This document shows positions 44,527 to 53,359 of a stretch of 64,000 nt of DNA, piece after piece (the stretch's first letter is position 1; every line of letters starts with the position of its first letter). Position numbers and translations under genes: made by a program. Under the pieces are notes generated by a model. It made no database searches. It was not told the DNA's origin and saw nothing but the letters and a program-made list of their open reading frames with translations. The stretch is from Aureliella helgolandensis (GTDB lineage: Bacteria > Planctomycetota > Planctomycetia > Pirellulales > Pirellulaceae), in the NCBI RefSeq assembly GCF_007752135.1, contig NZ_CP036298.1:5146001-5210000 (forward strand), written 5' to 3'.

Positions 44527-46860
44527 TTATTTCCCTCGCTGTGCACGACGGGCAAGCTTCTGAGCCTTACGCTGCGCCTTCTTCTTTTTCACGGCCGGCA
44601 TCGAGCCTTTCGATTTCTTGCGTTTCTTGGCCGACTTGGGACTCTTGCCCTTCGAGCCTTTGACTTTAAGTGCCCCGCTTCCGATGTCAGTCTTGGTCGA
44701 TTTAATATTACACGTCGATGCTTCGATCGACGTTTTTTTACCGATCAGTTTCGCAATTTTGGCTTCGATCTCTGCTTTCGCTGCGACCATCTCCACGGAC
44801 TGCTCACCGTGAATCTCTATCTTATCAGCTCGATCATGGATGTCGGATGCACCCAGTTCATGAACTCCAGCAATGGCAAGCTGTGTTGATAAGGCGGTTG
44901 CCAAAACATCATTGCGAACTTCAACCAGCGCATCTTTCGTTTTCGTAAACTGCTTGGCTTCCCTTAGCTGGAGGTGGTACCCCTTGTGCCAGTTCACCGT
45001 GGCGCCCACGTTGATTTTGGTTTCTGCCCCAATGACCGTCTCCTGCTTCCAGCCGCCGACCAACTGTGAGGTGATGCCAACGACATTCTGGTGTTTGCCA
45101 CCCTGGATAGTGTTCCATTCATCCCCCAGGATATTCGTGACTAAATTGCTCAACGTGCTAAGATTGATACTTCTTCCTAGCACAATCTCCGATTCGTGAG
45201 TCGGCGAATAGATGCGAATAATGCCTTCCACCGCATCCAGCACGATCTCATTGCCATACTTGTCGCGCAGCTCAATTTTTTCCTGGCCACTCACGCCATC
45301 CATCAGGAATTCATTGCCGCAAGTTTGTTGCGTGTGAATGAATTGCTTGCCCTCCGCCCCTTCCATGACCGTTTCGTTTCCGCCATAGTCACGAAGAACG
45401 CTACGCGTCTTCTCATCGGGTAGCGGCATGGGGACGTTTTGTTCGGCGTTGTAAACTCTGCCAACGATCAAGGGTCGGTCGGGATCCCCCTCCAAGAATG
45501 CCACGACGACTTCGTGGCCGATATGAGGGATTTGCATCCCTCCCCACCCCTTTCCACTCCACTGCTGTGAAACTCGCACCCAGCATGAAGTGTTCTCATC
45601 GCGTTTGCCTTCGCGGTCCCAGTAGAATTGCACTTTGACCCGACCAAACTCATCGGTGTAGATTTCTTCGCCAGCTGGCCCCACCACAATCGCAGTTTGC
45701 ACGCTGGAAAGATTCGGCCGGGCCGTCGTACGGGCTGGACGGAATTGACGCTCATTCGGAATGCAAGAAAACTGATTGGAATAGCTGGCATCGACGCCTT
45801 GAGAAGAAAAGCTACCCGGCTGGGAAGCGGAGTGCGCGATCGAGGTGATCAGATACGACTTCCCCTCTTCACCAGAACAACTGTGGTGCTTTACCAGTTT
45901 GAACACGTAACCAGCGCAAAAGCTCTTGCAAGAGCCGGAGGCTTGGACGCGATCGAAACGCGTTTCCTCCTCTTCCAGACGCCGCACCACGAGCTCTTCG
46001 CCATCCCCTTTCTGTACGTACTCACCAGGGTAGTCGAACAGCTCGTAGCCACTGTTATTCGACAGGGAAATCGAACTATGCTTGGCGGCATTCACCTTCA
46101 AATTGTTCGATGGATTCTCAAAATCGTATTCGGTCTGCTCGTACTTCCCAGAAACGAACTCGTAAGCATGCTCCCATTCACTCAGCGTATCGAAGTGACG
46201 ATGTTGGTTGCTGGAGGGATGGTACTCCACTTCCGATTCCAGGGCGTTTGGGTAGTTGGGCCTATCTGACAGGATGAGCGTGTGCTTGTCTTCCTCGTGC
46301 CGGAAGTAATAGTAGACCCCGTATTTTTCGAGAGTACGTGTAAGAAAGTGGAAATCGGATTCTCGATACTGCACGCAGTGCTCGACCTTCCTCGACTTCA
46401 GGTGCGATGCCGCGCCCGCCTCGTGCCACGTCTCGACATGGCCGTAAGAGTCAACACGCTCAAAGACCGCATCAAGAATCTCTTGGATCGACTTCTCTTT
46501 TTTCTCTGGCAGATAAACGAAACTGCGCGATGCACGCTTGAGGAACCACAGCCACGGCACCAAACGCACGCGATAAATCCTGGACGGTGCCGATTTATCG
46601 TCGAGAGTCTGACTGTAGTCCCCAGCCCAAAGATGGCTGATGTAGCCGTGAATGAAGCGTGGCTCCTTTTCCTCGCGGTCGATACGCACCCCTAGCGGTC
46701 GCCCCACCACCTCTTCAGGCTTCAATCCATCCTTGGGGGAAGCAATCGTCAGAAAAAATTCGTAAGGCTGAGAAATCTCCTCTCGACCGGAAAGGTCGGT
46801 GAGAATTGCCTTCTCTCCGAATAAGTCAGTAGGGGACAACTCGAGCAGTCGCTTGGCCAT
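44527..46860 (-). CDS. VgrG-type spike protein with Lys/Arg-rich tail
   Basis: 777 residues, first gene of a five-gene operon. Residues 5-370 are the gp27-like base (LTDLSGREEISQPYEFFLTIAS; RESDFHFLTRTLEKYGVYYYF). Residues 375-470 are the gp5 OB fold (IVVGPAGEEIYTDEFGRVKV, GWGGMQIPHIGHEVVVAFLEG, DPDRPLIVGRVYN). Residues 480-720 form the beta-helix needle, with segments such as GNEIVLDAVEGIIRIYS. The last 50 residues are very basic (KKRKKSKGS, KKKKAQRKAQKLARRAQRGK), which is not part of a usual VgrG. The tail might bind nucleic acid or acidic pentapeptide proteins. None of the baseplate, sheath or TssJLM genes of type VI secretion is in the window, so this is a detached tip island. Confidence 0.95.
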   Translation of the reverse strand: MAKRLLELSPTDLFGEKAILTDLSGREEISQPYEFFLTIASPKDGLKPEEVVGRPLGVRIDREEKEPRFIHGYISHLWAGDYSQTLDDKSAPSRIYRVRLVPWLWFLKRASRSFVYLPEKKEKSIQEILDAVFERVDSYGHVETWHEAGAASHLKSRKVEHCVQYRESDFHFLTRTLEKYGVYYYFRHEEDKHTLILSDRPNYPNALESEVEYHPSSNQHRHFDTLSEWEHAYEFVSGKYEQTEYDFENPSNNLKVNAAKHSSISLSNNSGYELFDYPGEYVQKGDGEELVVRRLEEEETRFDRVQASGSCKSFCAGYVFKLVKHHSCSGEEGKSYLITSIAHSASQPGSFSSQGVDASYSNQFSCIPNERQFRPARTTARPNLSSVQTAIVVGPAGEEIYTDEFGRVKVQFYWDREGKRDENTSCWVRVSQQWSGKGWGGMQIPHIGHEVVVAFLEGDPDRPLIVGRVYNAEQNVPMPLPDEKTRSVLRDYGGNETVMEGAEGKQFIHTQQTCGNEFLMDGVSGQEKIELRDKYGNEIVLDAVEGIIRIYSPTHESEIVLGRSINLSTLSNLVTNILGDEWNTIQGGKHQNVVGITSQLVGGWKQETVIGAETKINVGATVNWHKGYHLQLREAKQFTKTKDALVEVRNDVLATALSTQLAIAGVHELGASDIHDRADKIEIHGEQSVEMVAAKAEIEAKIAKLIGKKTSIEASTCNIKSTKTDIGSGALKVKGSKGKSPKSAKKRKKSKGSMPAVKKKKAQRKAQKLARRAQRGK

Positions 46861-47148
46861 GCCATGAACTCACTAATTATTTAAACGGACTGTTGAATCT
46901 CTGATCACGCCGACCGAAAACTATTGTCGGAAGAAGCCCGCAATGGTTGCGTACTAAATTTTGATTTCGAAGCCGCCCGGCAACGAATTCGACAACGAAA
47001 CAGCTTAAACTCATAAGAATACCCGAATTGAAGACGGCACCTTGCAACCGTCTGCAGAAAATCAAACTGAATTCAAGAAGCTCGCAACCGCAATGGACTC
47101 GGCCTCAATCGTCAGGCAGCAGGCTTCCACTCTCTAGGAAACTACCAC
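46861..47148. other. Divergent promoter region of vgrG and hydrolase genes
   Basis: About 290 bases between the VgrG start (-) and the alpha/beta hydrolase start (+). It should carry both promoters. I see no strong palindrome or consensus pair that I would mark. Confidence 0.4.
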
Positions 47149-48018
47149 ATGCTACAACACCGCCATCGTTTCTGTGGAACTCGTGCTACGTGCCAACTCC
47201 TCTTGCTCTGGGCTTGCGTGGCAGCCCCCCTGTGCGGCCAGACACCCACTTGGGCAGAACGGACAGAGCAGTGGAACGGGTTCCCACAGCATCATTTGAC
47301 CATCGCTGCGCGTCCCGCCTACTTGGTCGCTCCCGAAGTCCCCCCCGCACTCGACAAGCAGGGCAAACCGCTGTGGATCTGGCGAGCGAGATTCCCTGGT
47401 TTCCATGCAGAAATGGATATCGACTTAGTTAAGCGTGGATACCACATCGCTTATGTCGACGTGGCGGGCATGTTTGGCGGCCCACAAGCCATGGAAATCG
47501 GAGATGCTTTTTACCAACACCTCACCGGAAAACTCGGCTTCTCCGATCGACCGGTGCTTGAAGGTGTTAGTCGCGGTGGTTTATTTGTCTACAACTGGGC
47601 AGCCAGACATCCCGAGCGAGTCGCTTGCATCTATTGCGACACGCCCGTCCTTGATTTCAACAGCTGGCCAGGGGGCAAGGGAACCGGCTTGGGAGCACCT
47701 CGGGAGTGGCAGCAGTGCTTAGAGGCATACGGCCTTAGCGAAGACGAAGCGGTGCAGTTCCCACAGATTCCAGTTCATCAAACCGCAGTGATTGCTCAAG
47801 CTCGCATCCCCCTATTGCACATCGTTTCGGAAAGCGATCGCGTTGTCCCGCCCGCAGAAAATACCTATCTAGTTAAGCAACGCCTCGAGGCGCAGAGTGG
47901 ATCGATGGAAGTAATCTCAGTCCCCCAGGGAACCGAGAAATCGAATGGCCATCACTTCACTCACCCAGCACCCGACCAGGTTGTGCAATTCATCTTGAAA
48001 CACACCGGCCAGCCCTAA
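47149..48018 (+). CDS. Secreted alpha/beta hydrolase
   Basis: 289 residues with a signal peptide (LLLLWACVAAPLCGQ, cleavage near residue 31). The alpha/beta hydrolase fold shows the nucleophile elbow GVSRGG (Ser near 138), an Asp in ESDRVVPPAEN and a His near the end in HHFTHPAPDQVVQF, the expected catalytic triad order. Early text IWRARFPGFHAEMDIDLVKRGYH is typical for a family of planctomycete and verrucomicrobial secreted esterase-like proteins. Substrate unknown, probably a sugar ester or similar. It is divergent from vgrG; a link to the spike operon is not supported by spacing or strand. Confidence 0.88.
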   Translation: MLQHRHRFCGTRATCQLLLLWACVAAPLCGQTPTWAERTEQWNGFPQHHLTIAARPAYLVAPEVPPALDKQGKPLWIWRARFPGFHAEMDIDLVKRGYHIAYVDVAGMFGGPQAMEIGDAFYQHLTGKLGFSDRPVLEGVSRGGLFVYNWAARHPERVACIYCDTPVLDFNSWPGGKGTGLGAPREWQQCLEAYGLSEDEAVQFPQIPVHQTAVIAQARIPLLHIVSESDRVVPPAENTYLVKQRLEAQSGSMEVISVPQGTEKSNGHHFTHPAPDQVVQFILKHTGQP

Positions 48019-48081
48019 AGGTACGCTGAGTAGAGACGCGGCGTCGAAATTGGCCCCGTCGCGTTACTGGCTGTTGAAATA

Positions 48082-48120
48082 GCAACTCGTTGCGTGAGCA
48101 AGGAAAGTTGGTTGCCGCTA
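48082..48120. repeat. Dispersed repeat core, copy A
   Basis: This segment has GCAACTCG followed by TGCGTGAGCAAGGAAAG and TTGCCGCTA. The GTGAGCAAGGAAA core is shared with copies at about 59371-59409 and 61055-61089 (IS1182 flanks) and in variant form at 61194-61235. A second weaker copy lies at 48289-48326 (CGTGAGCAACGAAAG). Confidence 0.7.
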
Positions 48121-48288
48121 TAGGGCAATTGCAGACGCGTCCCCCGCGCTAATATTCAAACTGCTATTACATCAACGGCCGTGTTAGGACGGGTTAAATA
48201 TAGAGCGGTTTCAGCTTTACCGTGAAGTTTTCAGTCGCCCCGTAGTGGCCAACCACTCCGGCCTTGTTCACGCTGCGGATTACGATTT

Positions 48289-48326
48289 CAACAATCGCGT
48301 GAGCAACGAAAGTTGATTGCTGCTAC
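48289..48326. repeat. Dispersed repeat core, copy B (diverged)
   Basis: CAACAATCGCGTGAGCAACG followed by AAAGTTGATTGCTGCTAC. It matches copy A (48082-48120) except for scattered changes, including AAGG to AACG. It lies about 210 bases from copy A in the same orientation. Confidence 0.6.
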
Positions 48327-48491
48327 TCACAGCCAGCAGAAGCACTACCGTCGCGTCAGCAACCGGCATTGCACATAAAGTCCCCAGGCCGGTAAGCACG
48401 GTCGGATTCGTGACTGCTGCAATGCGATATCAGCGTTGGAATCGAGAGGATAATCCAATCAACAGGCCGGCCGGGCAGGGTGCGACAAAGG

Positions 48492-49676
48492 TTATCGCAC
48501 TGGGCGAAGGGATGTTTGAGGCTTGTTGGAGAGTGACACCAAGCGAGCCTGCTCGATCAAGCCTTCGACAACCGGTTGAACCACATCCGAAGGGAGGGCG
48601 TAGGAAGAAACCCGCCCAGCTCGAGCAATATTGATTCCCACGACTTGTCCGTCGAGGTTCACCAAGGGACCACCGCACTGATTGGGTTGCAAGACAGTGT
48701 CGTGAACCAGTACTCGAGCAAAACCTGTGGCCCGAGGGCTGATCTGCCCGCTAACTTCCATCTCGGTTTCATCCAACAATTCGTCGGAGAGGTCCATCAG
48801 GCGGGCGGTCACATCAAATTCGCGATCTTGACGACTGACACTCAGCCGAATGGGCTGCCCCGCATAGCCACCGGAAACGGCCGTGCGAAATTCCCTCTGG
48901 GAGCGAATTTGCTCTCCTTCGACAGCAAAGATGACGTCATTCGCTTTCAATCCAGCTTCTGCTGCGCCACTACCAGGGAGCACTTGTCGGATGGATGCGC
49001 CACTGGGTGCCTCATCTAGATAGACACCCAGGACTGCTGCGGAAGCACGCACACGCTGCACCCCAGCACTTGCCACACCGACAGCAATAGGCAGCGAAGA
49101 CAAATCTGCGGTGGCCAGCCATTTCCCTCGAGCTGGCAAATCTCGATTCCACTGAATGGATGGAAGGTTGATGGCATCGATCTTAACCAATGCAATATCG
49201 ATTCCCGAGACGCGATTGACTACTTCACCGACGAATTCATTTCCATCATAGGTGCGGCACGTTACCGCTATATCCATTGGCAACTGAGTCGATTTTGTAG
49301 CAATCCATCCCTCACTATCGACCACAGCTCCCAAAGCAACCTGCTGACCGTTCGCAAACAGACGCACCGTCGAGTGGCTAACGGGCGCCACGACCTCTTG
49401 GAATGCACGCAGCATGAACAGACTACTGCGTTCGTTGGCAGAAGCGATGCTACTGCCCAGGGGAGGCCGAAAGCTCGAACGCCGCGCCGGCTCCTGAACG
49501 TACTTCCCCGGGGTCGCACCAAGCTCATGCGCCTCTACGCCCGAGTAGCTTCGCAAGTCGAGTGGCTGCTGAGTCTCTACTCGCTGGAATCCCACGGAAG
49601 AGGCTAACAACGCACCGGCAATCAGGGACAACCCAACGACGCTCAGTGAAACACAGTCGGAGTATATTTTTTTCAC
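48492..49676 (-). CDS. Degenerate HtrA-like protease (pseudoprotease) with PDZ insertion
   Basis: 394 residues with a signal peptide or anchor (residues 9-30). The chymotrypsin-like framework is recognisable, but the catalytic triad is damaged. The position of the catalytic His in the HtrA-type ILTNNHV motif reads IATKSTQL (Thr130), the Asp is kept in GIDIALVK (Asp160), and the Ser motif GNSGGPL is NQCGGPL (Cys334). A PDZ domain (about 213-293) lies between the Asp and the former Ser, so the order differs from usual HtrA, where PDZ follows the protease. It lies 112 bases downstream of an intact protease of the same family on the same strand, so it may regulate or present substrates to it. Confidence 0.85.
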   Translation of the reverse strand: MKKIYSDCVSLSVVGLSLIAGALLASSVGFQRVETQQPLDLRSYSGVEAHELGATPGKYVQEPARRSSFRPPLGSSIASANERSSLFMLRAFQEVVAPVSHSTVRLFANGQQVALGAVVDSEGWIATKSTQLPMDIAVTCRTYDGNEFVGEVVNRVSGIDIALVKIDAINLPSIQWNRDLPARGKWLATADLSSLPIAVGVASAGVQRVRASAAVLGVYLDEAPSGASIRQVLPGSGAAEAGLKANDVIFAVEGEQIRSQREFRTAVSGGYAGQPIRLSVSRQDREFDVTARLMDLSDELLDETEMEVSGQISPRATGFARVLVHDTVLQPNQCGGPLVNLDGQVVGINIARAGRVSSYALPSDVVQPVVEGLIEQARLVSLSNKPQTSLRPVR

Positions 49677-49788
49677 AGCGCATTCTCAGTAAAAACTTGA
49701 ACCGTTGGGGTGGCCTCCTTGCACACCTCTTCATTGTAATCAATCTGTACCGAGATTGGATCGCTTGGCGTCCCGCCGAGCGTTTTTC

Positions 49789-51006
49789 TCAATTGTCCGC
49801 CACGCCAACCGTGATGGACAGACGTAAAACCTGTGCTTCGCGTTGGACGGTCAAGACCAGTACATCACCAGGTAGGCTCGCTTCGACACCCAATTTCAGC
49901 TCTTCGAAGGTCGAGATGTTGACACCATTGATACTCAATACCAAATCCCCAGCAGCCAAACCTCCCCGAGCAGCAGGACTGCGAGGCACGACCGAATCAA
50001 TCAGCGGCCGATCATCCCCTTTGGGCCCATTGACCCCAATAACCGGGCGATAGCCTGGCAGCGATCCCCACGCATCGCCACGTACCATGCGTTCCCAGCT
50101 CTCGTGGAACACATCGATGGGCACGTGCATGTTGTCGGTGATTTCGGTGCCGATCCGGGAGTGGATACCGACCAATTTGCCTTCCAGTGTAAACAGCGGA
50201 CCACCACTATCACCGCCAATCAACGCACAGTCGGTAAACAGAGTATGAGCTCTCCCCCGATCCGCGGTGCTGCGATTGATTGCCAGAACTCTGCCGACAC
50301 GAATCACCGCTCCGCGTCCCGCTTTCCAGCCGCCGGGGTGCCCGGCCGCTACCACCCATTGCCCCTCTCGAAGATCGCGGTCTCCCACACTACCGATGGT
50401 CGCGAAGGGCCAAGGTTGCCCACGCTCATCATTGATTTTTAACAGGCCAGCATCCTTGTCACGATTCATCCCTAAGGTTGTGGCCGAATATCGCGTGCCA
50501 TCGCTGAAGACCACTTGAGCCGGCATGTTCGGCTTGCCCGCCACGTGGGCAGCGGTCAAAACATAGCCGTCGGCGGTGATGAGAACTCCACTGCCCTGGG
50601 CCGATCCCTGCTGAACATTAACCGTAACGCGCTCGATGACACTGGCAACTTTCGATTGCTGAAGCTCCAGTAGCTTGAGCTCTGCCAGCGAACGCGGCTC
50701 CCCACCTCTAAAAACACTGTCCAGTCCACTGGCAAGCGCCACGTAGGTGTCGCCGCGGGCAGTCGCCGAAAGCGTTTGGACTGCCTCACCGGCGGGGCTC
50801 GACAACTCGGATCGCGAAAGCGGCTTGAGGGATTCGCGAAGCCCTGAACTTACCGCCGGAGGAGCGATGGTCGCCTCCTGCCCGCGCACGCTCTCTAAGG
50901 GAACGCTGCCCAACAAGGCTAGGCATACCAATGCGAGACTCAAGCGAGTGGTCGCCCAAACGTTATGGACATCCGTGCGGGATGTGCTGATAGCTGAATG
51001 GGTCAT
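49789..51006 (-). CDS. HtrA-like serine protease with C-terminal PDZ domain
   Basis: 405 residues from ATG 51006 with AAGGA about 7 bases upstream; the TTG at 51021 is less likely. A signal peptide ends near residue 43. The triad is complete: His154 in VLTAAHV, Asp185 in RDKDAGLLKI and Ser267 in GGDSGGPL. A C-terminal PDZ domain (about 320-405) has GVNGPKGDDRPLIDSVVPRSPA and RGGLAAGDLVLSINGVNIS. Residues 45-125 form a linker without a known fold. It is a periplasmic quality-control or regulatory protease, and the downstream neighbour is its degenerate relative. The two are probably co-transcribed. Confidence 0.93.
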   Translation of the reverse strand: MTHSAISTSRTDVHNVWATTRLSLALVCLALLGSVPLESVRGQEATIAPPAVSSGLRESLKPLSRSELSSPAGEAVQTLSATARGDTYVALASGLDSVFRGGEPRSLAELKLLELQQSKVASVIERVTVNVQQGSAQGSGVLITADGYVLTAAHVAGKPNMPAQVVFSDGTRYSATTLGMNRDKDAGLLKINDERGQPWPFATIGSVGDRDLREGQWVVAAGHPGGWKAGRGAVIRVGRVLAINRSTADRGRAHTLFTDCALIGGDSGGPLFTLEGKLVGIHSRIGTEITDNMHVPIDVFHESWERMVRGDAWGSLPGYRPVIGVNGPKGDDRPLIDSVVPRSPAARGGLAAGDLVLSINGVNISTFEELKLGVEASLPGDVLVLTVQREAQVLRLSITVGVADN

Positions 51007-51283
51007 GGCATCCTTGAGCAAAGCTGAGGAAAGTATCGGGAATCGAGAGAACTGCCAGTAGCAGGTCGCGATTGGATCGGTTGGGAAGCTGGCAACCTCC
51101 CTACAGGCCGTCCTGATTATTCGTCGTCGCGCGGCAAAATGAAAGCCTGGGGTTCGACAATTTGGCAGCAGGTCCCCCGATAGAACTGCTGAATTGAGAA
51201 AAGGTAGCGAATTTAACGCCTATCCGGGACAAAAAAGAGTTGGATTTCAGAGCCCCGCAACGACTAGACACTCTAAACATGTG

Positions 51284-52405
51284 CTATGCATACGTAACGG
51301 TTGTAGGGTGAGTCGGTCGATAGAGGGCATCGGTGGACACCCAGCGGCGATGCAAAAAGCGGTATTCTCGGCCCTCTTGATCCACCATGACCAGCCCGTT
51401 GCCCAGCAAGCCCCCCTCGTGCCGCACCGCTGCTGCGGCGCAGTGCAATTGCACCGTTCGCCACCACCACCGGCCCGTCACTTGATAATCCCCCTGCTCA
51501 TCTCGGCGAATGCCAACGCGATTGAGTCGGGGCAGGCCGCCGGTCGCCTGAGCACAAAAAGCGGTAAAGCTCGAATCGCGTTGAGCAAACAGTCGGGGCA
51601 ACAACAAGGCCAGCATGGGCCCAATCGCCAGTTGGCGATAATACCGCAGACGACGATAAACCCAGCCGAACACGATTCCGCAAATGAGCAACAGCAGTAG
51701 ATTCACCACGGCCGCCGAGACCGGGCTGAAGCAATACAATGCCATCAGTGCCGCGCACATCAGTTTATTCACCGCTTCCACCACTGCATCGATGGCTGGC
51801 ACCGGAATGAGCCATACTAAGAATTCCAAAAACAGCTTGACCGCATTGATGACGATCACATTCAGCGCCGCAAAAGTCGAAACCACCACATCGAGAGAAA
51901 ATCCCGAGACACCAGCGGTGACCATTACCGTGGAACCGGCTAGCGGTTCGACCGACGACGCACTCGCTTCACTGCCGTGACTCAACAGCCGTACCACGAT
52001 TAAGATGATCACGGCAGAATACGTTTCAAAATTCTCGGCAGCCAAGGCCAGTGGTTTGCTAACTTTGGTTAGCCTGGGCAAACTGGTAATCAGTGCCAAA
52101 GAGAGCATGATCCAAAACAACAGTGGATTGTTGAGCATGCTGCTGTGGGTGAACAAGGAACTGTGGGCTTGCAACCAGTCGGGCCCATAGGTCGCCACTC
52201 CCGACAACATCGTCAGTCCGAAAAATGGGGAGAGCGCCACCGGTGCTAGCGGCCCCAGCCAATCGCTACCGCCGAATTGCTGGGCGATCGCCTGAGTGCT
52301 GGAAAGCGTCTGATCCTCCAAGCCCGGGAGGCTTGCCTGACCGGGGAGCAGCCCCCAGGTGTCCGACCAGGGGCTTGGCGCGAGCGGAAGTATTGATTCG
52401 ATCAT
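51284..52405 (-). CDS. Multi-spanning membrane protein, unknown (possibly DUF4126-like)
   Basis: 373 residues from ATG 52405 (MIESILPLAPSPWSD); a TTG 21 bases earlier would extend it. The middle (about 60-300) contains six or more hydrophobic segments, with ALSPFFGLTMLSG, LLFWIMLSLALITSLPRL, VIILIVVRLLSHG and FLEFLVWLIPVPAIDAVVEA. The layout faintly resembles DUF4126, but I am not sure. The last 80 residues are soluble and contain a domain with TGRWWWRTVQLHCAAAAV. No catalytic motif is seen. It is on the same strand as the DUF1571 gene upstream (33-base spacing to the stop of that gene) and may be in the same operon. Confidence 0.7.
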   Translation of the reverse strand: MIESILPLAPSPWSDTWGLLPGQASLPGLEDQTLSSTQAIAQQFGGSDWLGPLAPVALSPFFGLTMLSGVATYGPDWLQAHSSLFTHSSMLNNPLLFWIMLSLALITSLPRLTKVSKPLALAAENFETYSAVIILIVVRLLSHGSEASASSVEPLAGSTVMVTAGVSGFSLDVVVSTFAALNVIVINAVKLFLEFLVWLIPVPAIDAVVEAVNKLMCAALMALYCFSPVSAAVVNLLLLLICGIVFGWVYRRLRYYRQLAIGPMLALLLPRLFAQRDSSFTAFCAQATGGLPRLNRVGIRRDEQGDYQVTGRWWWRTVQLHCAAAAVRHEGGLLGNGLVMVDQEGREYRFLHRRWVSTDALYRPTHPTTVTYA

Positions 52406-52459
52406 CGTCGCATCCTTGCCAAACAACGTCTGCTCATTCGTATTCGAGACTCAGACCGC

Positions 52460-53359
52460 CTAGGGAAAGTTATAGAGGGGATTGTCTGGATCAAAGTCCG
52501 CATCGGAAAGTCCGATATTGAGCTCCACATCAAGGTAGGTATATTCCTCCTCCAGGGGCGGCTCACCGCCAGCTTGCTTCGGCCATAGAAAGGCAGCGTA
52601 TCGCAACGGGATCTGACGTTCGATATCAATGAAGATTTGGGCGATGTGAAAGTCGAAGCCCGCGTCGGGCGTGGGGTGAACGACCTGAATCAACCGGCAC
52701 ACTCGATCTCCCACTTTCTGATCTTCAATAATATCCACCTGACACGGCCCCTTCGTTCGATCTTCGCGGCCTTTTTCGATCAACTTCTCGACCAGACGTT
52801 GGAGTCCGATTTCCGTTATGGGGTACTTATTGCCAAGCATGGCCAACATTCCGTCAGGCTTAAGCTGCAAGCGTTTCAAGTTCAAAAAGCCGCCTTCGTG
52901 CGAAACCAGCTCACCCTCGCGTTGATCGGCGGCCCAAATCACTTCGCGTCCAGCCGTCGAGCTGGGTTCGATAAACTTGAGATAAGCCGCTAGCCCGCGC
53001 GGTGATGTGCCAGTGGTTTGCGGGCTGCGTACCTTCACTAGCAATTTGGCCTCCTCTCCCAGTCGTCCGCCGATCCTCTCGCGTTTGACCAAGGTCGCCC
53101 GGTAGTCTTGTACATTTGCTTGCATACTCTTCAAAACTTCGCTAGCCAATTCAAGGACTTGGTCGAGCGGATGGGCATTATCGCTAATTTGCGTCCCATC
53201 AGACGCAGGACGGTGTGTGACGACAGGGGTTTGAGTGGAGATCATCCCCTCCAGGGAAGAGTGCTGGCTGTCGACCGCAAACTGCGACCAGAATCCCACC
53301 AGAGATATAGCAACGATCAACAACCCCACCATTGCGAAGGATACGGTAAAACGTGTCAT
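52460..53359 (-). CDS. DUF1571 domain protein
   Basis: 299 residues with an N-terminal membrane anchor or signal (FAMVGLLIVAISLVGFW). Residues 75-290 match DUF1571, a planctomycete-rich family: VQDYRATLVKRERIGGRLGEE, IWAADQREGELVSHEGGFLNL, YAAFLWPKQAGGEPPLEEEY and a DFDPDNPLYNFP end. The family is exported and resembles lipoprotein-carrier (LolA-like) folds; this function is inference. The start is exactly at the stop of the 181-residue gene before it (no gap), so the two are translationally coupled. Confidence 0.9.
   Translation of the reverse strand: MTRFTVSFAMVGLLIVAISLVGFWSQFAVDSQHSSLEGMISTQTPVVTHRPASDGTQISDNAHPLDQVLELASEVLKSMQANVQDYRATLVKRERIGGRLGEEAKLLVKVRSPQTTGTSPRGLAAYLKFIEPSSTAGREVIWAADQREGELVSHEGGFLNLKRLQLKPDGMLAMLGNKYPITEIGLQRLVEKLIEKGREDRTKGPCQVDIIEDQKVGDRVCRLIQVVHPTPDAGFDFHIAQIFIDIERQIPLRYAAFLWPKQAGGEPPLEEEYTYLDVELNIGLSDADFDPDNPLYNFP

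Larger units (their letters stand above)
48019..48491. other. Intergenic region with two copies of a dispersed GC-rich repeat
   Basis: About 470 bases between convergent genes. It holds two degenerate copies of the repeat core GCGTGAGCAAGGAAAG with flanking GCAAC and TTGCCGCTA text: 48082-48120 and 48289-48326. The same core occurs three more times around the insertion sequence at 59-61 kb. No gene is supported. Confidence 0.65.

Noticed and set aside
47149-48018. The alpha/beta hydrolase as the effector of the VgrG module
   Set aside because: It has its own signal peptide, lies on the opposite strand and has no link domain, so delivery by the spike is unlikely.
48317-48634. 105-residue plus-strand frame at the end of the degenerate protease gene
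   Set aside because: It overlaps the protease C-terminus and a repeat copy and has no ribosome site or family text.
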